Shown piece after piece: positions 57,940 to 64,000 of a stretch of 64,000 bases of DNA; position 1 is the first letter of the stretch; each line of letters begins with the position of its first letter. The translations under genes were made by a program, and so were the position numbers. This DNA comes from CAVQGZ01 sp963712175 (GTDB taxonomy: Bacteria > Actinomycetota > Actinomycetes > Jiangellales > Jiangellaceae): the NCBI GenBank assembly GCA_963712175.1, contig CAVQGZ010000004.1, forward strand, positions 1,021,325 through 1,085,324, written 5' to 3'. A model generated the notes under the pieces. That model worked only from the letters and a program-made list of their open reading frames with translations, was not told the DNA's origin and ran no database searches.

Positions 57940-58932
57940 TCAGATCAGCCCTTCGTCGGCAGCCCATGCCTCGATGCGTGACATGCCCAGCTCGTAGGAC
58001 ACCCGAGGCTCGAAGCCGAGCACCGTTCGCGCCTTCTCGATCGAGTAGCCACCGGTACGGGCCAGCATGAGCATCGTGGCGGCCGTCAGCTCGTTGGGTC
58101 GACCCAGCGCACGCATCAGCGACCCGGCGGACTCCGCGAGCCCCACCGCGACCGGGGTGGGCAGGGTCGTGACCGTTCCGCCGGCCATCCGCGCCAGCGC
58201 TCCGAAGTAGTCGCCACAGGCGACGCCGTACCCGTCGGTGACGGTGAACACCTGTCCACGTGCCGACGGAGACGCGACAGCCAGCAGGATCGCGTCGACG
58301 AGGTTGTCCACGTACACCGGCGTGAACACCCCGGTCCCGTTCGCCGGGAGCATCAGCAGACGTCGTCGGCTCATCGCGATCGGCTGTCGCACCCAGATCG
58401 AGCCCGGACCGATGACGTCGCCGGGGCGCACGACCGTGGCTTCCACCTCGCCGGCAGAGTGCGCGGTCATCACCACCGCCTCGGAGTTCACCCGGGTGTC
58501 GATGTAGGAGTACCCCGTGACCCTCACCGGGAATGTCTCATCCACGCCGTCGGGGTAGCCGAAGCCGTAGGCCATGATCGAGGAGAGGTGCACCAGCCTC
58601 GGCACCCCAGCGGCGGCAGCGGCCTCGAGCAGGCGCCGAGTGCCCAGGACGTTCACCCGCCACGCATCGTCGTGGGATGCGGTGTTCGACACGATCGCGG
58701 CCGTGTGGACGATCGCTCCGACCCCTTCCAGCAGAGGGACCCACGGCCCGGGGTCGAGGGTGCTGCCGCGCACAACCGATGGGTCGGCCCCAGTCCGCAC
58801 GTCGATACCGCGTGCCTCGACGCCGAGCTCACGAAGGCGCCGAACCAGCGCCTGCCCGATGAAGCCGTGTGCTCCCGTGACCAGGACGCGCCGCGGCAGC
58901 TCGGGGGCGACCCGCGGTGGCAAGGCGCTCAC
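57940..58932 (-). CDS. NAD-dependent epimerase/dehydratase-like (3-beta-HSD type)
   Basis: A 330-residue extended SDR. The nucleotide motif is VLVTGAHGFIGQALV, IVHTAAIVS is the second strand, the active-site serine region is LVHLSSIMAYGFG and the tyrosine region is GYSYIDTRVNSEAVV. The catalytic YxxxK reads YIDTR, so lysine is replaced by arginine. This is unusual and may mean altered catalysis. The GTG at 58,932 overlaps the monooxygenase stop (GTGA). Confidence 0.88.
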   Translation of the reverse strand: MSALPPRVAPELPRRVLVTGAHGFIGQALVRRLRELGVEARGIDVRTGADPSVVRGSTLDPGPWVPLLEGVGAIVHTAAIVSNTASHDDAWRVNVLGTRRLLEAAAAAGVPRLVHLSSIMAYGFGYPDGVDETFPVRVTGYSYIDTRVNSEAVVMTAHSAGEVEATVVRPGDVIGPGSIWVRQPIAMSRRRLLMLPANGTGVFTPVYVDNLVDAILLAVASPSARGQVFTVTDGYGVACGDYFGALARMAGGTVTTLPTPVAVGLAESAGSLMRALGRPNELTAATMLMLARTGGYSIEKARTVLGFEPRVSYELGMSRIEAWAADEGLI

Positions 58933-60311
58933 GTCGCGCGAAGCCTGGCCAGCGGGCGCCGGATCGCCGCTGGCCAGGAGGCCTCGCGGCGTCGGGACCG
59001 CTCCCGCCTGATGGCGCGGATGTAGCGCCAGTAGTCGACCTGCATGGTGTGGCGTTGCGACCGGGTGTAGCGCCGTGCCATGACCGCGCCGTCGCGCTCG
59101 ACCCACGCCCGCATCGCCTCCTCCGACGGCGCCAGGACGCGACCCGTCACCAGATCGGCCACCCACTGGCTCTGGTGCTCGAACAAGGCGATGTTCGCCC
59201 CGACCGTCTGCACGAAACCGATGAAGAAGAGCCCGGGGCGCTCCGGTAGCACGACACGCTGGTACAGAGGCATCTCGTTGCCGCGCACCTCGTAGACCTC
59301 GGGCGAGAGGAACGGCAGCGAGACCTCGTAGCCAGTCGCGAGCACCAGGACGTCGGCGTGCACCACCGATCCGTCGACGAACCGGATCTCGTCCCCCTCC
59401 AGCGAGTCGATCGCCGGCTTCATCACGATGTCGCCGTGCCCCACCCGGTCGTAGAGCTCGGACGACACCGTCGGATGAGCGTGCAGCAATCGATGATCCG
59501 GCTTGGGGAGCCCGCGGTCCTGCGGACGGCCCGAGGTGAACCGCTGGACGACCTCGTACACGGCGCGCTCGACCGGGAACGGCACGTAGGCATTCAGCGG
59601 CGACGTGAGCGTGTCGATGGGCTTGCCGAAGGCGTACTTGGGGAGGACGTGGACGCCGCGCCGGGCGACCAGGTACACGGTATGGGCCACCTTGGCCGCG
59701 TCGCAGGAGATGTCCATGCCCGAGTTGCCGACCCCGACCACGACCACGTCCTTGTCGGTGAAGACTCCAGGTTCGACGTAGTCGTGTGCATGGAACGACG
59801 TGCCCGTGAACTCGCCGGGGATCTGGACCATGTGTGGGGTCCCGTGGTGACCATTGGCCACCAGGACGTGCCGGTAGGTGCGTCGCCCCGTCACCGGGGT
59901 CGTCACCGACCAACCGCTCTCGCCCGGCCGGCCAGGGCCCGGCAGCGGCTCGACCGCCGTCACCTCGGCGTTGAACGTGATGCGGCGTACCAGGTCGTGT
60001 CGCTCGGCGAAGCCCTGGAAGTAGCGAGCCATCAGCTCGTGGCTCGGGAAGTCGGGCCAGTCGTCGGGCATCGGGTCGGACGGGTACTGGCTCATCCGGC
60101 GCGAGGAGTTCAGGTGCAACGTCTTGTACGCCGCTGCTCCCCCGTTGTCGTTGTCGATGCGCCACAGGCCCCCGACCATCGATCCCTTCTCGAACCAGTC
60201 GAACGACACGTGGCGCTCGGCGAGTGCCTTGCCTGCCGCCAGCCCCGCCGGACCGGCTCCGATGACACAAGCGTCAGCGTCGTGCTCAACCGTGACGTCA
60301 CCCCTCGACAT
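58929..60311 (-). CDS. Flavin-containing monooxygenase (first gene of oxidation operon)
   Basis: A 460-residue flavoprotein with FAD motif VIGAGPAGLAAGKA, the FMO identification motif FxGxxxHxxxY (FTGTSFHAHDY) and NADPH motif VVGVGNSGMDIS, then VLVLATGYEVSLPFLSP. It oxidises nucleophilic nitrogen or sulfur or carbonyl compounds. It leads an operon with an epimerase-like SDR and a zinc alcohol dehydrogenase, which together would process an oxygenated hydrophobic or steroid-like compound (inference). The start is the ATG at 60,311, at the end of a strong promoter with a palindromic operator. Confidence 0.92.
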   Translation of the reverse strand: MSRGDVTVEHDADACVIGAGPAGLAAGKALAERHVSFDWFEKGSMVGGLWRIDNDNGGAAAYKTLHLNSSRRMSQYPSDPMPDDWPDFPSHELMARYFQGFAERHDLVRRITFNAEVTAVEPLPGPGRPGESGWSVTTPVTGRRTYRHVLVANGHHGTPHMVQIPGEFTGTSFHAHDYVEPGVFTDKDVVVVGVGNSGMDISCDAAKVAHTVYLVARRGVHVLPKYAFGKPIDTLTSPLNAYVPFPVERAVYEVVQRFTSGRPQDRGLPKPDHRLLHAHPTVSSELYDRVGHGDIVMKPAIDSLEGDEIRFVDGSVVHADVLVLATGYEVSLPFLSPEVYEVRGNEMPLYQRVVLPERPGLFFIGFVQTVGANIALFEHQSQWVADLVTGRVLAPSEEAMRAWVERDGAVMARRYTRSQRHTMQVDYWRYIRAIRRERSRRREASWPAAIRRPLARLRAT

Positions 60312-60318
60312 GGCAGCG

Positions 60319-60348
60319 ACAATAAATACTGCCAGTATCTAGTGTCAA
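60319..60348 (-). promoter_or_regulatory. Textbook promoter of the monooxygenase operon
   Basis: On the minus strand: -35 TTGACA (60,348-60,343), 18-base spacer, -10 TATTGT (60,324-60,319), then seven bases to the ATG at 60,311. It is the closest match to the housekeeping sigma consensus in the window and in an unusually AT-rich stretch. Confidence 0.75.
60326..60338. promoter_or_regulatory. Palindromic operator in the spacer of the monooxygenase promoter
   Basis: ATACTG-C-CAGTAT, a perfect 6+1+6 inverted repeat located between the -35 and -10 of the monooxygenase promoter. The position is classic for a repressor (TetR or MarR type). No regulator gene is next to it, so the regulator must be encoded elsewhere. 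Confidence 0.65.
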
Positions 60349-60358
60349 CGACTCCTCG

Positions 60359-60364
60359 TAGGCT
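60359..60364 (+). promoter_or_regulatory. -10 element of the OsmC gene
   Basis: TAGGCT ends six bases before the ATG at 60,371; the transcript should be leaderless. Confidence 0.65.
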
Positions 60365-60370
60365 TGTCCC

Positions 60371-60823
60371 ATGTCCTCTGCCACGCCCTCGACCGACGAC
60401 ACCCTGCGCAGCGTCACGATGGGACGCCTGGGCGAGGGGGTGTACCTGGCCCGCAACACCCGCGGCGGCCAGCTGCGGTTCGGCAGCAACGCCGGGACCG
60501 ACTTCACCCCGGTGGAGCTGCTCCTCGCCGCCGTGGCGGGCTGCTCAGCCGTCGACCTGGACGTCGTGACGGGACGTCGAGCACCCGCCGAGCGTTTCGA
60601 GGCGACCTCCACCGCCCACAAGATCCGAGACGAGAGCGGCGGCAGCGTGCTTGGCGACATCGAGGTCACGTTCACGGTCCGGTTCGCCGACGGGGAGGCC
60701 GGCGACGCCGCCCGTGCGCTGCTCCCCCGCGCATTGAAGTCCTCGCACGACCGGACGTGCACCGTGAGTCGCACGATCGAGGCAGGCGTGCCGGTCTCCA
60801 CCCGGCTCGACGCTGACTCCTAG
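60371..60823 (+). CDS. OsmC family peroxiredoxin-like protein
   Basis: A 150-residue protein of the OsmC/YhfA family. The first redox cysteine lies in LLAAVAGCSAVDLDVV, and the second in HDRTCTVSRTI. FGSNAGTDFTPVELLLAA is the family signature before it. Such proteins reduce organic hydroperoxides with dihydrolipoyl proteins. Divergent from the monooxygenase operon, its promoter lies 20 bases from the palindromic operator. Confidence 0.9.
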   Translation: MSSATPSTDDTLRSVTMGRLGEGVYLARNTRGGQLRFGSNAGTDFTPVELLLAAVAGCSAVDLDVVTGRRAPAERFEATSTAHKIRDESGGSVLGDIEVTFTVRFADGEAGDAARALLPRALKSSHDRTCTVSRTIEAGVPVSTRLDADS

Positions 60824-60844
60824 ACCGACGCCGCGCGGAACGCC

Positions 60845-60971
60845 GTGACCATTTTGTGATCTAAGGCCGACCTCGGTACCCTTCAGTCACCGCCTGGGCA
60901 ACCGGGCGGTGTTTCACGACAGGACTACCGGGGTATCTCCCGGGACATCACCCTCACGAAGGTTGGTCTCC
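60845..60971 (+). promoter_or_regulatory. Promoter and structured leader of the SH3/peptidase-like gene
   Basis: A direct repeat GTGAC-N6-GTGAT (60,845-60,860, period 11) precedes a -35-like TTGTGA (60,854-60,859) and, after 17 bases, TACCCT (60,877-60,882). The leader of about 83 bases can form two hairpins (arms CCGCC/GGCGG, 60,891-60,911; and CCGGG/CCCGG, 60,930-60,945). This layout resembles promoters of resuscitation-promoting and cell-wall hydrolase genes in actinobacteria, where direct GTGAC-type repeats are read by MtrA, and where c-di-AMP riboswitches occur; neither identity is proved. Confidence 0.45.
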
Positions 60972-61912
60972 ATGACGCGGACACGCTCTGCCGCCATGCG
61001 CGCCGGGCTCACCGGCGTTGCCGGCGCTGCGCTGGTCCTGGCGATCCTGCCGCCACCCTCGCAGCCCGGTGCAGCCGTCGCGGCGCCCGACGCGAACGAG
61101 GCAGTCATCGCCATGGCTGCCGGTGAGCTTCCGCTGCCCCAGGGACCGAGCCCGGAGGAGGTCGTAGCAACTGAAGCGGCCCGCGACGGGCTCCGGGCGT
61201 CGCGCGCCGCCGAACGCGAGGCGCTCGCGGTTCGCGAGGCTGAGGTCGAGCAGGCGTCGCTGGAGGCGGAGCGTGAGGCTGTCCCAGCCCCAGAACCCGT
61301 CGTGGTGGGCGAGCGCTACACCACCGTGGCACTGAACATCCGGACGTCACCGAGCGGCTCGGTCGTGACGACGTTGGCCCAGGGCTCGGCGGTCTCCATC
61401 ACCGACCGGACCGACGGCGATTGGCAGCAGGTCCGCTACGACGGCCAGAACCTGTGGGCCAGCAGCCAGTACCTCTCCACGACCAAGCCCGCGCCGGCGA
61501 CTGCCGCCACCGCGCCGGCGACTGCCGCCCCCGCGCCGGCGCCGCGCAGCAGCAGCCGCAGCAGGCGTGCTCGCACGGGACTGAGATCGAGGGTGGCCTC
61601 ACGGCCCAGACCCGGGCCGTGTTCCGCAGCATCTGCAGCCGGTGGCCCCAGATCACCAGCTACGGAGGCTACCGGCCTGACCCCGGGTACCACGGCAGCG
61701 GTCAGGCCATCGACATCATGGTGTCCGGCGATCTCGGCTGGGAGATAGCCAACTGGCTGACGGCGAACGCAGGGGCCTTGGGGATCGGCGACGTCATCTA
61801 CTCCCAGAAGATCTGGCTCGCCGAGCTCGCGGGGTCGGGGTGGCGCGGGATGGAAGACCGCGGCTCGGCGACCGCCAACCACTACGACCACGTCCACGTC
61901 TCGGTGTACTGA
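60972..61912 (+). pseudogene. Secreted SH3-domain, M15-like peptidase protein, split by a frameshift near 61,545
   Basis: A signal peptide (MRAGLTGVAGAALVLAIL, cleavage near AVAA) is followed by a coiled helix, an SH3b domain (YTTVALNIRTSPSG to GQNLWASSQYL) and a Pro/Ala linker. The frame then changes by one base (a missing base) in the GC-rich linker between about 61,500 and 61,556. The C-terminal domain continues in the second frame: SYGGYRPDPGYHGSGQAIDI and NHYDHVHVSVY carry the His-x6-Asp and His-x-His zinc pattern of LAS/M15-type peptidases. If intact it would be a cell-wall-binding hydrolase. Confidence 0.8.
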
Positions 61913-62012
61913 GTCTGTCCCACCGGCAACGCCGCGCAGGGATCATCGACGTGCGCCCCGTCCGTCCATAGACTCCCCGCTTATCCACTCCGCAGCGAGG
62001 ACGAGGCAGGCG

Positions 62013-63548
62013 ATGACCGAGTACCCCGGCACCCCGCACGACTCCCGATCTCGCCACCACGCGATGATCCGGCTTCACGACCTCTCGCAGAACCGTTCAG
62101 GATCCGGTCGGGCGTCGCTGACGCCGATGTCGGACGACGAGGCCATGATCGCCGTCGCCGATGCCCCCTTCGACGAGATCCCGCTGTCGGCGAGGATCAG
62201 CGTCCTGCACAGCCTCGCGCGTGCCGACTACCCCGGATCCGTGGACCAGCGGGCCGGGCACCGCCGGATGGTGGAGTCAGTCGCGGCCGCCCGAGGACTC
62301 GACCCCTCGACCCTGCTGGACGACATCGAGCAGTCCGCTCGGGACAGGACACCGTTCTCCAAGACCAGCAGCGGGCAGGCGCTGCCTCATCACGAGGCTG
62401 CCTTCATCGGCGAGGACATCTGCACGACACGACACGTCGATGTGGAGGGGCTCCCAGCGACATGGGTGTTCTCGGAGTTCCAGACTGACGCGACCTTCGA
62501 GCACGTTGTGGACTGGGTGGACCCACGCAGCTGGCCCCAGCGTGGTCCGATGATGTTCAAGGGGATGGATCTCGTGGGTGGCACGACTCCGGTGCCCATC
62601 GACACGCTGGGTGGCGAGCACTGGCACGGGGTGTTCCACGAGGAGGTCCAGCTGGTGGAACGCCTGAACACCCTGTTGCACTGCGACTTCCGACGCGACG
62701 GTGCGAGGTCGGCCGCCATGACCTACCGGCTCGACCTGAGCCTGGACAGCCAGATCAACGTGGACCGGGGGTTCCTGCTCGTCGTTGACGAGGGGCCGCT
62801 GCGTCGCGTCAAGGCGCTCAAGATCGTCGGGTTCACCGACAAGATCTGGGACGACGTCGCCCTGATGGTCTGCCCGTTCTGGACCGATTGGGTACGTGCG
62901 GCGGTCGAGGGCGGCACGACCAGCTCTCCAGCCGCACCGACCGGTGGGCCGAGCGGTGGGGTCGGGTCAGGGGCCGCCGGCTCGGTGGTTCAGGACTGGG
63001 TCCAGTTCCTCGGCGACACTGCAGGCGGCTACTCCGACCTGGTCACCGACGTCGCTACCCGCTCGACATCGGGCAACTACACCAGTGACGACTGGCTCAC
63101 CGATGGGCGCGAGTACTTCTCGCGACTGGCGAAGGACTGGGCCAAGGCCTGGTCGTACGGCCTGGAGACCATCGGCGAAGTCGCGAGTCAGGGGCTGGAC
63201 GCCGGAATGGGCCCCCCGGGCGCCCCTCGTGCCGGGGCGCGCGGCGTCGCCTCGGCGCTCACGAACGCGCGAACCGAGAGTACGACGGTCCCCTGCCCGC
63301 AGGTGACCGAGGACGACGAGATCAGAGTCTCCGCCCTGACGTCGATCGAGGCCGGGGCGGCCGTGATCGAGGCCTCGGAGGTCGCTGTCACAGTCATCGA
63401 CCCGGGAACGAGCTCGTCCAGCGTCGTGGTCCGCACGACGAACAGCACGGTGCCGGCAGCCATGTACGTCGGTGAGCTCTGGGTCAACGACGGCCCGGGC
63501 CTGCCGGTCAACTTGTACGTCTCCCGTAGCGCTCAGGTGAGCGCGTGA
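62013..63548 (+). CDS. Unknown 511-residue protein, coupled to a nucleotide cyclase
   Basis: I do not recognise this soluble protein. The first 130 residues are charged and helical (DEIPLSARISVLHSLARADYPGSV), residues 140-310 hold a mixed fold with a tryptophan- and histidine-rich segment (GEHWHGVFHEEVQLVERL) and the strand RRVKALKIVGFTDKIWDDV, residues 310-420 are a Gly/Ala/Ser linker with helix, and the last 80 form beta strands (EIRVSALTSIEAGAAVIE). TAGACT (61,969-61,974) is a likely -10. The stop overlaps the GTG of a cyclase gene, so both are cotranslated. Confidence 0.75.
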   Translation: MTEYPGTPHDSRSRHHAMIRLHDLSQNRSGSGRASLTPMSDDEAMIAVADAPFDEIPLSARISVLHSLARADYPGSVDQRAGHRRMVESVAAARGLDPSTLLDDIEQSARDRTPFSKTSSGQALPHHEAAFIGEDICTTRHVDVEGLPATWVFSEFQTDATFEHVVDWVDPRSWPQRGPMMFKGMDLVGGTTPVPIDTLGGEHWHGVFHEEVQLVERLNTLLHCDFRRDGARSAAMTYRLDLSLDSQINVDRGFLLVVDEGPLRRVKALKIVGFTDKIWDDVALMVCPFWTDWVRAAVEGGTTSSPAAPTGGPSGGVGSGAAGSVVQDWVQFLGDTAGGYSDLVTDVATRSTSGNYTSDDWLTDGREYFSRLAKDWAKAWSYGLETIGEVASQGLDAGMGPPGAPRAGARGVASALTNARTESTTVPCPQVTEDDEIRVSALTSIEAGAAVIEASEVAVTVIDPGTSSSSVVVRTTNSTVPAAMYVGELWVNDGPGLPVNLYVSRSAQVSA

Positions 63549-64000
63549 CCGACTCCGGACCGTCGGCGGAGGCACGGCTGGCACGCCTCATCGAACGTCT
63601 CGTCACCGCTGCCGAGGCAGCGCTTGTCGCGGGCGACCTCGACTCGGCTCGGGCAACCGCTGAGGAGGTCCAGGCCGTCGACCCGGACAACCAGCGAGCC
63701 GCGGCGCTCCTGGCAGGTGTCGAGGCCCGGCAGCGTGGATCGTCGGGTGAGCGGGCACTCATGAGCCTGTTGTTCTCCGACGTGGTCTCGTCGACCTCGC
63801 TGTCGGAGAAGCTGGAGCCCGAGCAGCTTCGGGACCTCTTCGCGGTCTATCGATCGGCGGCGCGCGACGCGGTCGAGCGATACGGCGGATACGTGATGAA
63901 GTACATGGGTGACGGAATCCTTGCCGGGTTCGGGTACCCCGAACCCCACGAGGACGACGGCAGACGAGCGGTACTGGCCGGCCTCGACCTGTTGGCGGCG
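63545..64000 (+). CDS. Class III adenylate/guanylate cyclase, N-terminal part (runs off the window)
   Basis: The first 152 residues: a helical TPR-like segment (LVTAAEAALVAGDLDSARATAEEV) then the catalytic domain start LMSLLFSDVVSSTSLSEKL (first metal-binding Asp in LFSDVV), GGYVMKYMGDGILAGFG with the second Asp (GDG). It is the cyclase homology domain of class III enzymes; in actinobacteria such proteins often continue with an AAA ATPase and TPR region. It starts at a GTG overlapping the previous stop (GTGA). The substrate residues lie beyond the window. Confidence 0.92.
   Translation, partial: MTDSGPSAEARLARLIERLVTAAEAALVAGDLDSARATAEEVQAVDPDNQRAAALLAGVEARQRGSSGERALMSLLFSDVVSSTSLSEKLEPEQLRDLFAVYRSAARDAVERYGGYVMKYMGDGILAGFGYPEPHEDDGRRAVLAGLDLLAA

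Noticed and set aside
1..64000. tRNA, rRNA, CRISPR arrays, insertion sequences, prophage genes, att sites
   Set aside because: None could be found by eye; no cloverleaf, no regularly spaced repeats, no transposase or integrase motifs.

Overview
The window is about 69-70% G+C by eye and carries roughly 62 protein genes packed on both strands. GTG starts are frequent and ATGA/GTGA stop-start overlaps are common. No RNA gene, insertion sequence, phage gene or CRISPR array was seen. Codon bias, TetR/GNAT/DUF309/DUF2804/DUF3516 families, a heliorhodopsin (a monoderm family) and many apparently leaderless genes point to an aerobic actinomycete; the order cannot be fixed from this stretch alone. Two genes (GMC oxidoreductase, SH3/peptidase-like protein) are split by single-base frameshifts, which may be real or assembly errors.

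Layout. 1-5.8 kb: start of a hydantoinase, a DsrE protein, a 28-residue membrane peptide, a GNAT enzyme, then an ABC-2 export operon (one permease, two ATPases, TetR) facing a LysE exporter. 5.9-16.5 kb: SnoaL-like protein, giant HrpA helicase, CPA1 antiporter, membrane-associated GTPase, frameshifted GMC oxidoreductase, GNAT, a possible clan-CD fold protein, DUF309. 16.5-20.2 kb: methyltransferase, a 684-residue protein whose second half is a fatty acyl-ACP reductase (AAR) relative, and an SDR. 20.3-23.9 kb: a three-gene operon (unknown protein, MoxR-like AAA+ ATPase, DUF2201/VWA protein) behind a perfect actinobacterial LexA box. This is my best candidate for an undescribed system. 23.9-30.0 kb: esterase, DUF1801, heliorhodopsin, HemN-like radical SAM protein, GH13 glucosidase, small proteins including one made of three 22-residue repeats.

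30.0-37.9 kb: 4-hydroxybutyryl-CoA dehydratase-like enzyme with an esterase, HMG-CoA reductase, and a four-domain persulfide-handling fusion (CoA-disulfide reductase, rhodanese, TusA, DsrE). 38-48.8 kb: beta-CASP nuclease, MBL hydrolase, DUF389 protein with an orphan sugar-type binding lipoprotein, 2-phosphoglycerate kinase, hydrolase, ROK kinase, multicopper oxidase, mercuric-reductase-like flavoprotein. 48.9-56.7 kb: Ski2-like helicase coupled to arginine deiminase, acyltransferase, Baeyer-Villiger-type monooxygenase, DUF2804, DUF4190, and a DCC/DUF393 protein behind a CsoR/CstR-like operator. 56.7-64 kb: a three-gene oxidation operon (monooxygenase, epimerase-like, zinc alcohol dehydrogenase) behind a textbook promoter with a palindromic operator, OsmC, the SH3/peptidase-like protein, a large unknown protein and the start of a class III nucleotide cyclase.

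Transcription signals are unusually readable. About twenty genes have a TANNNT-type -10 element ending 6-7 bases before the start codon, as expected for leaderless mRNAs. Several divergent pairs share one overlapping, symmetric -10. Convergent pairs often end inside a hairpin that holds both stop codons. No gap exceeds 160 bases.
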